Shown piece after piece: positions 38,074 to 46,531 of a DNA stretch of 64,000 nt. Within the stretch, counting starts at the first letter, position 1; each line of letters opens with the position of its first letter. The notes under the pieces were generated by a model that was not told where the DNA came from, did no database searches, and saw nothing but the letters and a program-made list of their open reading frames with translations. Position numbers and translations under genes: made by a program. Where the stretch lies: assembly GCF_023101185.1 (NCBI RefSeq), contig NZ_CP078077.1, positions 2,323,630 through 2,387,629 of the forward strand, in the 5' to 3' direction. This DNA comes from Microbacterium galbinum. Its GTDB lineage: Bacteria > Actinomycetota > Actinomycetes > Actinomycetales > Microbacteriaceae.

Positions 38074-38155
38074 ATTTACGAACGGAATCGTCGAAAAGTC
38101 CCGAGGAATGCCGAAGAAGATGGGTTCAACGCCCCACACTTCAAAGGAGCAGCCC

Positions 38156-40018
38156 ATGGCCATCGCCGAAGTCTTCACCCCTCGCACCTCGCCCGTCGCC
38201 GCCGCGCGCACCTTCGGCGCAGTGCCGGCCTATGACACTCCCGCGATGGCGGAGCTGGTGGCCTGGGTCGACGAGATGGCGGAGCTGACGCAGCCCGATT
38301 CCGTGCACTGGGTCGACGGGTCGCGCGCCGAGAACGACTGGCTGCTGCGCGGCCTCGTCTCCGAGGGTAAGCTCATCAAGCTCAACCCCGAGTGGCGTCC
38401 CGGCTCGTACCTCGCCCGCTCGCACCCCAGCGACGTCGCCCGCACCGAGGGGCGCACGTTCATCTCCTCCGAGAAGGAGGAGGACGCAGGTCCCACGAAC
38501 AACTGGGCACCACCCGCCGAGATGCACGAGAAGATGACGGACCTGTTCGCCGGGTCCATGCGCGGACGCACGATGTACGTCGTGCCGTTCTCGATGGGTG
38601 CGGTCGGCGGCCCGCTCTCGCACATCGGCGTGCAGATCACCGACAGCGCCTACGCGGTCGCCTCGATCGGCATCATGACCCGCGTCGGCGATGCCGTCAC
38701 CCGGCAGATCGCCGACGGCGCCCCGTGGGTGCGCACCGCGCACACCGTCGGCGCCCCGCTCGCGCCGGGACAGGCGGATGCCGAGTGGCCGTGCAACGAC
38801 GAGAAGTACATCGTGCACTTCCCCGACACCCTCGAGGTGTTCTCCTACGGCTCGGGATACGGCGGTAACGCGATCCTCGCCAAGAAGTGCTTCGCGCTGC
38901 GCATCGCCTCGGTGATCGCTCGCGACGAGGGCTGGCTCGCCGAGCACATGCTGCTGATCCGCGTGATCGACCCGCAGGGCACGGCCTACCACGTGGCTGC
39001 GGCGTTCCCCTCGGCGTGCGGCAAGACGAACCTCGCGATGCTGCGCCCCACGATCCCCGGATGGAAGGTCGAGACGCTGGGCGACGACATCGCGTGGATC
39101 CGTCCGGGAGAGGACGGGCGCCTCTGGGCGATCAACCCCGAAGCAGGCTTCTTCGGCGTCGCTCCGGGTACGGGCGAGGCGACCAACGTCACGGCGGTCG
39201 AGACGCTGTGGGGCAACACGATCTTCACGAACGTCGCCCTGCGCCCCGACGGCGACGTGTGGTGGGAGGGACTGACCGACACCGCTCCCGCCGAGCTCAC
39301 CGACTGGGAGGGCAATGCCTGGACGCCGGACTCCGGCCGCCCGGCCGCTCACCCGAACTCCCGTTTCACCGTCTCCGCGGCCCAGTGCCCGCAGATCGCC
39401 GAGGACTGGGAGGAGGCCGTGCCGCTCGACGTCATCCTGTTCGGTGGGCGTCGCGCCAGCAACGTCCCTCTCGTCGTCGAGGCGACCGACTGGACCCACG
39501 GCGTCTTCCTCGGATCGAACATCTCGTCCGAGCGCACCGCCGCGGCCGAGGGAACCCTCGGCGAGCTGCGCCGCGATCCCTTCGCGATGCTCCCGTTCTG
39601 CGGCTACAACATGGGCGACTACTTCGGTCACTGGTTGAAGGTCGGTCGCGGTCTGCGCTTCGATCGTGCGCCGCGCATCTTCCAGGTCAACTGGTTCCGC
39701 CGCGGCGAAGACGGGCGCTTCCTGTGGCCCGGGTTCGGTGATAACTCGCGGGTCGTCGACTGGATCATCCGCCGGATCGCCGGCGAGGTGCCGGCCGTCG
39801 ACAGTCCGATCGGGCGCCTGCCGCGCACGCAGGACCTCAACCTCACGGGGCTCGACATCCCGCAGGCCGACCTCGACGAGCTGTTCGAGGTCGACCCCGC
39901 GGCGTGGCGGATCGAGGCCGATCGCACCCAGGAGTTCTACGACACGTTCGGCGACCGGCTTCCGGCCGCCCTGCGTGCCGAACTGGCGTCGCTCCGGTAC
40001 CGCCTCGAGAAGGCGTAA
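38156..40018 (+). CDS. pckG: Phosphoenolpyruvate carboxykinase (GTP)
   Basis: 620 residues with AAAGGAG upstream of the ATG at 38156. GTP-type PEPCK motifs are [20 protein letters not shown], kinase P-loop [15 protein letters not shown] (about 282-296) with the reactive Cys, [20 protein letters not shown] and [11 protein letters not shown]. It interconverts oxaloacetate and PEP for gluconeogenesis. It sits head to head with a RamB-type regulator, which fits control by growth on acetate or organic acids. Confidence 0.96.
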   Translation: MAIAEVFTPRTSPVAAARTFGAVPAYDTPAMAELVAWVDEMAELTQPDSVHWVDGSRAENDWLLRGLVSEGKLIKLNPEWRPGSYLARSHPSDVARTEGRTFISSEKEEDAGPTNNWAPPAEMHEKMTDLFAGSMRGRTMYVVPFSMGAVGGPLSHIGVQITDSAYAVASIGIMTRVGDAVTRQIADGAPWVRTAHTVGAPLAPGQADAEWPCNDEKYIVHFPDTLEVFSYGSGYGGNAILAKKCFALRIASVIARDEGWLAEHMLLIRVIDPQGTAYHVAAAFPSACGKTNLAMLRPTIPGWKVETLGDDIAWIRPGEDGRLWAINPEAGFFGVAPGTGEATNVTAVETLWGNTIFTNVALRPDGDVWWEGLTDTAPAELTDWEGNAWTPDSGRPAAHPNSRFTVSAAQCPQIAEDWEEAVPLDVILFGGRRASNVPLVVEATDWTHGVFLGSNISSERTAAAEGTLGELRRDPFAMLPFCGYNMGDYFGHWLKVGRGLRFDRAPRIFQVNWFRRGEDGRFLWPGFGDNSRVVDWIIRRIAGEVPAVDSPIGRLPRTQDLNLTGLDIPQADLDELFEVDPAAWRIEADRTQEFYDTFGDRLPAALRAELASLRYRLEKA

Positions 40019-40033
40019 CCGGAGCGCAGGGCC

Positions 40034-40061
40034 AGGTGCCGGTTCGGGGGAGCCGGCACCT
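40034..40061 (+). terminator. Hairpin terminator downstream of pckG
   Basis: AGGTGCCGG and CCGGCACCT, a perfect 9-bp stem with a 10-base loop, 15 bases after the stop. No T run follows. Confidence 0.6.
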
Positions 40062-40096
40062 CTGCGGGTCCCCATCGCAGGACGCGCGCACAGACC

Positions 40097-40159
40097 CGCG
40101 ACGGCGGGATGTCGGAGACGAACCCATGGCTGAGTGGTCTCCGGTATCCCGCCGTCGCG
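40097..40159. terminator. Long two-stem hairpin between convergent pckG and the ABC transporter gene
   Basis: Outer arms pair perfectly over 14 bp (CGCGACGGCGGGAT with ATCCCGCCGTCGCG). A symmetric GT/GT internal loop follows, then an inner perfect 7-bp stem (CGGAGAC with GTCTCCG) and a 17-base loop. It is the strongest fold-back I see in the window. As a second hairpin after pckG and 45 bases from the ABC gene stop it may be a convergent terminator; GTCTTTCC follows on the plus strand. Confidence 0.65.
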
Positions 40160-40204
40160 TCTTTCCGTGCGCGTCGCGCCGTGTGACCGGGTGCAGCGGT
40201 CGGA

Positions 40205-42106
40205 TCAGGCGAGCAGCTGGTGGCGGGCGAGGTCGCGGTACAGCGGCGTCGACTCGACGAGCTCCGCGTGCGTGCCCTGACCGACCACCTCGCCGTCCTG
40301 CAGCACGACGATGAGGTCGCTGTCCACGACCGTCGAGAGGCGGTGCGCGATCACCACGAGGGTGCGGTCGGTCGAGACGGCGTCGATCGCCTCGCGCATG
40401 CGCTGCTCGTTCACGCCGTCGAGCGAGGAGGTCGACTCGTCGAGCAGCAGGATCGGAGCGTCGGTGAGCAGGGCGCGGGCGATCGCGAGTCGCTGGCGCT
40501 CGCCGCCCGAGAGCATCACGCCGTCCTCGCCGACCGGTGCCGCAAGGCCCAGGGGGCTGCGCTCGAGCACGTCGCCCAGGTTGACCGCGCGCAGCACCCG
40601 TTCGCAGTCCGCATCGGATGCCGCGGGAGAGGCGAGTCGCAGGTTGTCGGCGAGCGTGCCGGCGAGGGTCGGAGCGTCCTGCTCGACGTAGCCGAAGTGC
40701 GCGCGCAGCTCGTCGCGAGGGTAGGTGCGCGCGTCGTGCCCGTGCACGCGGATCGATCCGCCCGTCGGGTCGTAGAAGCGCTCGACGAGCGAGAGGATCG
40801 TGCTCTTGCCGGCGCCGCTGGGCCCGACGAGAGCGACGCGGGCGCCGCGGGGAACGGCGAACGAGACGCCGCGCAGCACCTCGCGGTCGGGGGCGTCGGC
40901 TGCGGGAGTGGTGTCGAGGGTCGTCTCCGGCTTCTCGACGTGGGCGTCTTCGAGCAGCGTCCGGGCGGCCTTCGCCGCCGCCTCGCGCGCAGCGACCACG
41001 TTGTCGGGGTAGCGGAAGTGCACGTCGCGGAACTCGATCGCGGGAGCATCCGGTGCCGTCGCGGTGCGCACGATGTCGGCGGCGATCCGCTCGTCGTCCT
41101 GCGTCTCGGTCGGCAGGTCGAGCACCTCCTGGATGCGGCCGAGTGCGCCGAGCGCCTGATTGACCGAGGTGATCGCCCCGAACGTCGTCGCGAGCGGCAT
41201 GACCAGCAGGAAGAGGAACATGATGAACGCGATCAGAGAGGCGATCGAGAGTGCACCGGCGGCGACGCGGAACCCGCCGACGCCGAGCACCACGATCAGC
41301 GAGAGCTGGAGGGCGATGCCCGCGACCGGCACCACGAGCGAGGAGATCTTCGCGATCCGCACGCCGATGCCGTAGGCCTCGTCGGCCGTCTGCGACACGG
41401 TCGCGGTCTCGCGCTCGGTCGCGCCGGACGCGCGGATCGTGCGGATGGACCCCACCGCGCGCTCGACACCGGAGGCCAGCTCGCCGACCTTCTGCTGCTG
41501 CGCGGTCGAGGCCGTGCGGATGCGGCCGCTGAGCGCCACCACGACGACGACGGAGACGCCGATCACCAGCACGATCAGCAGCAGGAGGATCGGGTCGATC
41601 ACGAGCATCGCCACGAGGGCTCCCACGAAGAGCACGGCGCTGCCGACGGCATCCGCCAGTCCCTGCGTGAGCACGGCGTAGAGCAGGGTCGTGTCGGTGC
41701 CGACGCGCGAGACGAGGTCGCCGGTGCGGCGCGCGTCGAACTCCGAGGTCGGCAGGTGCAGGATGCGGGCGATGAGCTTGCGGCGGCTGGAGAGCACGAC
41801 CGCGGTGCCGGTGCGCTGCAGCAGGTAGTGCTGGAAGCCGGAGATGATCGACGACACGATCACGAATCCGATCAGCAACCACACCAGGATCCCGAGCGTG
41901 CCGCCGGACTGCACGGCTTCGATGACCTGCCCGACGAGCAGCGGTTGGACCAGCGAGGTCGCGGCGCCGAAGACGCTGAGTACGGCTACGACGACGAGCG
42001 TGCGCTTGTGCTCGAAGAGGAAGGGGAGGAGCTGGCGGAACGTGGCGCGCGGGCCATCCTGCTGCGCGCCGCGTCCGCGTCGGCGCGGTGTCGCCGTCCG
42101 GGACAT
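40205..42106 (-). CDS. ABC-type exporter half-transporter (MsbA/BmrA-like, fused TMD-NBD)
   Basis: 633 residues. Six transmembrane helices in 1-330 (for example TLVVVAVLSVFGAATSLVQP and ILVWLLIGFVIVSSIISGFQ). The NBD (about 360-630) has Walker A VGPSGAGKSTI, Q-loop YVEQDAPTL, signature LSGGERQRLAIARAL, Walker B ILLLDESTSSLD and switch His in VIAHRLSTV. A 30-residue insert lies between the NBD's first strand and Walker A (about 380-410, EDAHVEKPETTL). It would act as a homodimer exporting lipids or drugs. It follows a small HTH gene by 68 bases and is probably cotranscribed with it. Confidence 0.93.
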   Translation of the reverse strand: MSRTATPRRRGRGAQQDGPRATFRQLLPFLFEHKRTLVVVAVLSVFGAATSLVQPLLVGQVIEAVQSGGTLGILVWLLIGFVIVSSIISGFQHYLLQRTGTAVVLSSRRKLIARILHLPTSEFDARRTGDLVSRVGTDTTLLYAVLTQGLADAVGSAVLFVGALVAMLVIDPILLLLIVLVIGVSVVVVVALSGRIRTASTAQQQKVGELASGVERAVGSIRTIRASGATERETATVSQTADEAYGIGVRIAKISSLVVPVAGIALQLSLIVVLGVGGFRVAAGALSIASLIAFIMFLFLLVMPLATTFGAITSVNQALGALGRIQEVLDLPTETQDDERIAADIVRTATAPDAPAIEFRDVHFRYPDNVVAAREAAAKAARTLLEDAHVEKPETTLDTTPAADAPDREVLRGVSFAVPRGARVALVGPSGAGKSTILSLVERFYDPTGGSIRVHGHDARTYPRDELRAHFGYVEQDAPTLAGTLADNLRLASPAASDADCERVLRAVNLGDVLERSPLGLAAPVGEDGVMLSGGERQRLAIARALLTDAPILLLDESTSSLDGVNEQRMREAIDAVSTDRTLVVIAHRLSTVVDSDLIVVLQDGEVVGQGTHAELVESTPLYRDLARHQLLA

Positions 42107-42174
42107 GGAAGACCTCGTTCTGGGAAAAGGGGGGTACTACGACCGTACTTCGTGCAGAGGGCGTCCGCGCTCGC

Positions 42175-42381
42175 TCAGGATCGCCCGAACCGGCGGTGCG
42201 CAGCCTGCTTCGATACGCCGAGGGCGCTGGCGATGGCCTGCCAGGAGTAGCCGCCGTTGCGCGCCCGGCGCACCTGGGCCTCCTCGGCGCGCGAGATCTC
42301 GCGGCGGAGTGCCGTGAGACGGTTCAGCTCGGCGAGGGGCTCGCCCTCGGGGTCGGTCGCGATCGCAGTGCGGATGCTCAT
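42175..42381 (-). CDS. Small helix-turn-helix protein, probable local regulator
   Basis: 68 residues. The C-terminal half is a compact HTH: ISRAEEAQVRRARNGGYSWQ then AIASALGVSKQAAHRRFG. The N-terminal 30 residues are polar with a Leu-rich turn. There is no room for an effector domain. The start (ATG 42381) has no ribosome-binding site, and TAGCGT lies six bases upstream. Two identical-geometry palindromes overlap its promoter, which suggests autoregulation together with the downstream ABC exporter gene. Similar short HTH proteins are common in actinobacteria without assigned roles. Confidence 0.8.
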   Translation of the reverse strand: MSIRTAIATDPEGEPLAELNRLTALRREISRAEEAQVRRARNGGYSWQAIASALGVSKQAAHRRFGRS

Positions 42382-42383
42382 GC

Positions 42384-42428
42384 GTCAACGCTAGTTGACT
42401 CAGTTTCGAAATGTCAACTCACATTGAC
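42384..42428 (-). promoter_or_regulatory. Promoter with two GTCAA-N6-TTGAC operators
   Basis: Site 1 is GTCAA (42384-42388) N6 TTGAC (42395-42399). Site 2 is GTCAA (42413-42417) N6 TTGAC (42424-42428). Their centres are 29 bp apart, near three helical turns. Read on the minus strand, TTGACA (42418-42413) is a perfect -35 and TAGCGT (42393-42388) the -10, 19 bases apart, ending six bases before the HTH start codon. Site 1 therefore covers the -10 and site 2 the -35. Confidence 0.7.
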
Positions 42429-42445
42429 GCGTGCGGATCCCCGCT

Positions 42446-42500
42446 CCCGTCGCAGTTTCTGTCGGCATGCGGCCGCTCAAGCGACGGAGAGTGCGACGGG
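42446..42500. other. 9-bp inverted repeat between the HTH promoter and the MFS terminator
   Basis: CCCGTCGCA and TGCGACGGG with 37 bases between; an additional internal GCGACGG can pair with the same left arm. It may be a second barrier to readthrough from the MFS gene into the HTH promoter. Confidence 0.4.
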
Positions 42501-42517
42501 AACAGCGCCCGGCACGA

Positions 42518-42561
42518 GAAACGCCCCCGTCACCTCGCGAAGCGAGGGCCGAGGGCGTTTC
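42518..42561 (-). terminator. Terminator downstream of the MFS gene
   Basis: Nested stem: GAAACGCCC pairs with GGGCGTTTC (9 bp), enclosing CCTCGC-GAA-GCGAGG (6-bp stem, three-base loop). It lies 11 bases beyond the MFS stop on the minus strand, and the outgoing strand reads TTTC. Confidence 0.8.
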
Positions 42562-42572
42562 CGCGGATGCCG

Positions 42573-44033
42573 TTACGGCTGCGGCGTCGCCGCCACACCG
42601 AGGTCGTCCTCGTAGTCGACGTCCTTCGTCTCCTTCGAGAGCACCAGGGCGATGAACGTGAGAACACCCATCGACGAGAGGTACAGACCCACGAGCCACG
42701 GGGCGCCGCCGCCCGCCTGCCACAGCCACACCGCGATGAGGGGTGCGACGGCCGCGCCGAGGATCGACGAGACGTTGTACGAGATCGCCGAGCCCGAGTA
42801 GCGCACGTTCGTCGGGAAGAGCTCGGGCAGCAGGGCGCCCATCGGGCCGAAAGTGGCGCCCATGAGCATGAAGCCGAACACGAGGAACGCCTGGGCGAGA
42901 GCACCGGTGAACTTCGGGTCGACGGCCGGCAGCAGGAATGCGTTGAACGTCAGACCGAAGATGATGATGAGGCCCGTGACCCAGAGCAGCAGCTTGCGGC
43001 GGCCGATCTTGTCGGCGATCGGACCCGACAGCAGGGTGAAGATTCCGAAGAACACGACACCGATGATCTGCATGAGCACGAAGTCCGTGTAGCCGAAGCC
43101 GAGACCGGGGTAGAACTGGGCGGCGAACGCCGACGCGTCGAAGTCGTTGCCGGCGGCCTCCGCGGCGGCCTGTGCGGCGGCGGATGCCGTCTCGAGCGAG
43201 GCCGCCTTCGTGCCGTACGACAGCGTGAAGTTCGTCATCAGGTAGAACAGCACGTACGTCGCCAGCATGAAGAACGTGCCGAGGATGAGCTGCTTCCAGT
43301 GGTGGCGGAAGACGGTCGCGAGCGGGAGCTTGCGGATCGTGCCCTTGGTCTCGGCCTTCTTGAAGGTGTCGGACTCGACGAGGCGCAGACGCACCCAGAG
43401 GCCGATGATGACCATCACGGCGGAGAACAGGAACGGGATGCGCCAGCCCCACGAGAGGAACGCCTCGGACTTCAGTGCCGGGTTCTCGGCGTGGGGGAGC
43501 AGCCAGTTGATGCTGAGGAACAGCAGGTTCGCGATGATGAACCCGAGCGGAGCGCCGAGCTGCGGGAAGGTGCCGTACCAGGCGCGCTTGCCCTTCGGCG
43601 CGTTCTCGGTGGCGACCAGGGCCGCCCCCGACCACTCGCCGCCGAGCGCGAAGCCCTGTGCGAGACGCATGATCAGCAGCAGGAGGGCGGCCACCCAGCC
43701 GATCTGCTGGAAGGTGGGCAGGAGCCCGATGAGGAACGTCGCGATACCCATCGTGAGCAGCGAGGCGACGAGCGTCGCCTTGCGGCCGTACTTGTCGCCG
43801 AAGTGTCCGAAGACCACCGCGCCGATGGGGCGGGCGACCATCGCCGCGCCGAAGACGCCGAACGAGGCGAGGAGGGAGGTGGTGTCGTTGCCGGTCGGGA
43901 AGAAGAGGACCGGGAACACGAGCACGGCCGCCGTGGCGTAGGCGTAGAAGTCGTAGAACTCGATGGTCGTGCCGACCAGGCTCGCGGTGATGACACGCGA
44001 GCGGGGATTCGCCGGCGCTGTGGTCGTACTCAT
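42573..44033 (-). CDS. MFS metabolite:proton symporter (MHS family)
   Basis: 486 residues, 12 transmembrane helices. MHS signatures are TIEFYDFYAYATAAVLVFP (TM1), the loop 2-3 motif GHFGDKYGRKATL, RLAQGFALGGEWSGAALVAT (TM4) and RLVESDTFKKAETKGT before TM7. Members carry proline/betaine, shikimate, citrate or other organic acids; an extended TM7-8 loop (Ala/Glu-rich, about 300-330) is seen here. The substrate is not predictable. AAGGAG ribosome-binding site; a 14-bp palindrome lies in the 5' region. Confidence 0.93.
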   Translation of the reverse strand: MSTTTAPANPRSRVITASLVGTTIEFYDFYAYATAAVLVFPVLFFPTGNDTTSLLASFGVFGAAMVARPIGAVVFGHFGDKYGRKATLVASLLTMGIATFLIGLLPTFQQIGWVAALLLLIMRLAQGFALGGEWSGAALVATENAPKGKRAWYGTFPQLGAPLGFIIANLLFLSINWLLPHAENPALKSEAFLSWGWRIPFLFSAVMVIIGLWVRLRLVESDTFKKAETKGTIRKLPLATVFRHHWKQLILGTFFMLATYVLFYLMTNFTLSYGTKAASLETASAAAQAAAEAAGNDFDASAFAAQFYPGLGFGYTDFVLMQIIGVVFFGIFTLLSGPIADKIGRRKLLLWVTGLIIIFGLTFNAFLLPAVDPKFTGALAQAFLVFGFMLMGATFGPMGALLPELFPTNVRYSGSAISYNVSSILGAAVAPLIAVWLWQAGGGAPWLVGLYLSSMGVLTFIALVLSKETKDVDYEDDLGVAATPQP

Positions 44034-44055
44034 GCTGCTCCTTAGGAATAAGTGC

Positions 44056-44069
44056 CTCGGTATACCGAG
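44056..44069 (-). promoter_or_regulatory. Perfect 14-bp palindrome upstream of the MFS gene
   Basis: CTCGGTATACCGAG, 23-36 bases upstream of the ATG at 44033. Odd for an otherwise GC-rich leader and typical in size for a dimeric repressor site. No regulator gene is adjacent. Confidence 0.55.
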
Positions 44070-44177
44070 ACACTCGGGCGAGTTTACGCCTTCCTGAGTG
44101 TTCGCTGTACGCCGGGCGGGGTCGGAAGGCTCTGTGTGACGCGATGCGTAGAGTCGGGCCGACGAGGGGACATCTGC

Positions 44178-44675
44178 ATGGCGACCGAAATGCCCGTCTA
44201 CCGGGCCCCGATGCGTTCACGCGATGACGCCGTGCCGCGGGGTGTCGGCGCCGAGCGGGCGCTCGCGCTCGGGATCTGCGGAATCGGCGGCCGGGTGTCG
44301 CCGTCGCCGACGACTCTGGAGTCCGCGCTCGCCCGCGCCGACGAGCAGAGCGGCATCCGTTTGGCGTGGAGGATCGAGCGCTTCGCCAAGGCGCCGATCG
44401 GGGCCTACGTCTGGACGCGCGACATCGACGGCCTGAGCTACCTCGGGCGGCTCACCGGTCCGTGGGCCTACGACGCCACGGCGGAGGCGCTCGCCGCGGA
44501 CCTCGTGCACGTGCGCCGCTGCGACTGGATCCGCGAGCCGATCGAGGAGAGCGTCGTCCCCGGCGCCGTGCAGGCCGCCTTCGGTCGTGGCGGACGCAAC
44601 TGGCAGCGCATCCGTGCCGAGGGCGTCACGCCGCCCACGGCAGCGATCTGGCAGCAGCACCGCGGCGACGTCTGA
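44178..44675 (+). CDS. Hypothetical protein, 165 residues
   Basis: Starts at an ATG (44178) with GAGGGG upstream. No signal peptide or membrane helix. The sequence is Arg/Ala/Trp-rich, with VYRAPMRSRDDAVPRGVGAE near the start and the conserved-looking IGAYVWTRDIDGLSYLGRLT and CDWIREPIEESVVPGAVQAA, FGRGGRNWQRI. I do not recognise a family. It is divergent from the MFS gene and convergent with the beta-galactosidase gene (24-base gap), so context gives no role. Confidence 0.72.
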   Translation: MATEMPVYRAPMRSRDDAVPRGVGAERALALGICGIGGRVSPSPTTLESALARADEQSGIRLAWRIERFAKAPIGAYVWTRDIDGLSYLGRLTGPWAYDATAEALAADLVHVRRCDWIREPIEESVVPGAVQAAFGRGGRNWQRIRAEGVTPPTAAIWQQHRGDV

Positions 44676-44699
44676 GCCCTCGGCTTTCGCCGGCTACGG

Positions 44700-46436
44700 T
44701 CACTCCTCGGTGTCGCCCAGGCACAGTCCGCGCACGAACTCCGCACGCGGCGAGAGCAGTTCCTCGAGTTCGAGCACGACGACGCGGTTCACCCCGGCGC
44801 GGGTCGCCGGCGCGGGAACGAACAGCGTGCGCTGCGGACCGTTGCGCCAGTAGCGGCCGAGGAAGAACCCGTTCACGAACGCGTATCCCTTGGTCCACGC
44901 GCCGGTGTCGAGGAAGAGGTCGGCCGGAGCATCCAGCACGAGGTCACCCGTCCAGGCGTGCGGGCCGTCGCCCGATCGGGGGGCGGTGCGGGTCGCGACC
45001 TCGTCGGCGATGGCCTGCACGTCGAGCGGAGTCGAGGTCCAGTCGCCAAGGGGCGCACCATCGAGCATCGGAGCGCCGATCAGGCCCTTCTCCTCGCCGA
45101 GACGATGGTCGTAGTTCACGCGACCCTGCTCCTCGACGAGGATGCTGAGGGTGCGACCGGCGGGGATCCGCAGCGCCTGGTCGTGCCGCGTGCGCGACAG
45201 GGTGCCGACGGGCTGGCCGTCGACGCTCACCCAGGCGAGGTCGCGCACCTCCTCGACCGTGAGCAGGCCGGGGCCGCTCATCGGAGGAAGGGCGACGTCG
45301 TAGCGCACAAGGGCGCTGAGGTGCCCCAACTCATCGAACGTGGCCGGGAGTGGAGCAGGAGAAGCGGATGCCGCGGCGTCCGTCCAGGCGCCGGCGGGCG
45401 TGAGTTCGACGCTCGCGACCGGGGCGGATGCCCGGGGCGCGGGCAGCTCGTCGGGAACCGGCGCGTACTTCGCGATCACGTCGCGGAAGGCGAAGAACTT
45501 CGCCGTCGGATCGCCGGCCTCGTCGAGCGGGGCGTCGTAGTCGTACGACGTGACGATCGGGAGGTAGCGACCCTTGTGGTTCGCGCCGTTCGTCAGGCCG
45601 AAGTTCGTGCCGCCGTGGAACATGTAGATGTTCACCGACGCTCCTGCGGCGAGCAGGGCGTCGAGATCGGATGCCGCGGCATCCACGTCGGTCGTGTGGT
45701 GCACCCCGCCCCACCAGTCGAACCATCCGTCCCAGAACTCGGAGCACATGAGGGGCCCGGTGGGCTGGTGCGCGCGCAGGGTCGCGAGACGCTCGGTGCT
45801 GCGCGATCCGAACGAGCCGGTCTTGTGGAGCTCGGGCAGGCTGCCATCGGCGAGCATCTGATCGGTGGGCTGATCGACGGTCGTGAGCGGCACCGTGATC
45901 CCGGCCTCGCGGGTGAGGGCGACGAGGGCTTCGAGGTAGGCCTTGTCGGAGCCGTAGGCGCCGTACTCGTTCTCGATCTGCACGAGCACGACGGGACCTC
46001 CGCGGTCGATCTGCCGCGGGGCGACGATCTCGTACACGCGGCGCAGGTAGGCGCTGATATCGGCGAGGAACGCCGGATCGGAGGAGCGCAGAGCGCGCTC
46101 GCCGGCGGTCAGCCAGGTCGGCAGGCCGCCGTTGTGCCACTCGGCGCAGATGTACGGTCCGGGGCGCACGATCGCGTCCATCCCCTCCGCGTGCACGAGG
46201 TCGAGGAAGCGGCCGAGGTCGTTCCATCCGGTGGCGTCCCACTCGCCGCGCCGAGGTTCGTGCGCGTTCCAGGCGACGTAGGTCTCGATCGTGTTGAGAC
46301 CCATCAGGCGCGCCTTGCGGATGCGGTCCTGCCACTGGTCCGGGTGGATGCGGAAGTAGTGCAGGGCGCCGGCGATGACCTGGTGCTTCCGTCCGTCGCG
46401 GAGGAAGTCGGTGTCGCCGATGGTGAAGGAGGTCAC
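44700..46436 (-). CDS. Beta-galactosidase, glycoside hydrolase family 35
   Basis: 578 residues from a GTG at 46436. The GH35 TIM barrel (about 1-320) has IETYVAWNAHEPRRGEWD, GPYICAEWHNGGLPTWL, the acid/base Glu in VLVQIENEYGAYG and the nucleophile Glu in LMCSEFWDGWFDWWG. Two jelly-roll modules form the C-terminal third, ending near GYAFVNGFFLGRYWRNGPQR. There is no signal peptide, so it hydrolyses imported beta-galactosides in the cytoplasm. It is the last gene of an operon with an ABC importer, under a LacI regulator. Confidence 0.94.
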   Translation of the reverse strand: MTSFTIGDTDFLRDGRKHQVIAGALHYFRIHPDQWQDRIRKARLMGLNTIETYVAWNAHEPRRGEWDATGWNDLGRFLDLVHAEGMDAIVRPGPYICAEWHNGGLPTWLTAGERALRSSDPAFLADISAYLRRVYEIVAPRQIDRGGPVVLVQIENEYGAYGSDKAYLEALVALTREAGITVPLTTVDQPTDQMLADGSLPELHKTGSFGSRSTERLATLRAHQPTGPLMCSEFWDGWFDWWGGVHHTTDVDAAASDLDALLAAGASVNIYMFHGGTNFGLTNGANHKGRYLPIVTSYDYDAPLDEAGDPTAKFFAFRDVIAKYAPVPDELPAPRASAPVASVELTPAGAWTDAAASASPAPLPATFDELGHLSALVRYDVALPPMSGPGLLTVEEVRDLAWVSVDGQPVGTLSRTRHDQALRIPAGRTLSILVEEQGRVNYDHRLGEEKGLIGAPMLDGAPLGDWTSTPLDVQAIADEVATRTAPRSGDGPHAWTGDLVLDAPADLFLDTGAWTKGYAFVNGFFLGRYWRNGPQRTLFVPAPATRAGVNRVVVLELEELLSPRAEFVRGLCLGDTEE

Positions 46437-46461
46437 GATGTGAAGTGCTTTCGGTAGAGAA

Positions 46462-46527
46462 GTGGCCGGATCGGGTCCCGAGCTCAGGATCGTTCCCTGA
46501 GCCTGTCGAAGGGCCCGATCCGGCCAC
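46462..46527 (-). terminator. Long intercistronic hairpin with embedded REP-like core
   Basis: Perfect 14-bp arms GTGGCCGGATCGGG and CCCGATCCGGCCAC enclose a REP-like CCCTGAGCCTGTCGAAGGG core. It begins five bases after the substrate-binding protein gene and ends before the beta-galactosidase gene, so it may protect the upstream mRNA or attenuate the hydrolase. Confidence 0.7.
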
Positions 46528-46531
46528 CGTG

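Noticed and set aside
40097..40159. tRNA-like or small-RNA gene
   Set aside because: The GGCTGAGTGG stretch resembles part of a class II tRNA D-arm, but no anticodon arm, T-loop or acceptor can be drawn. A plain hairpin explains it better.
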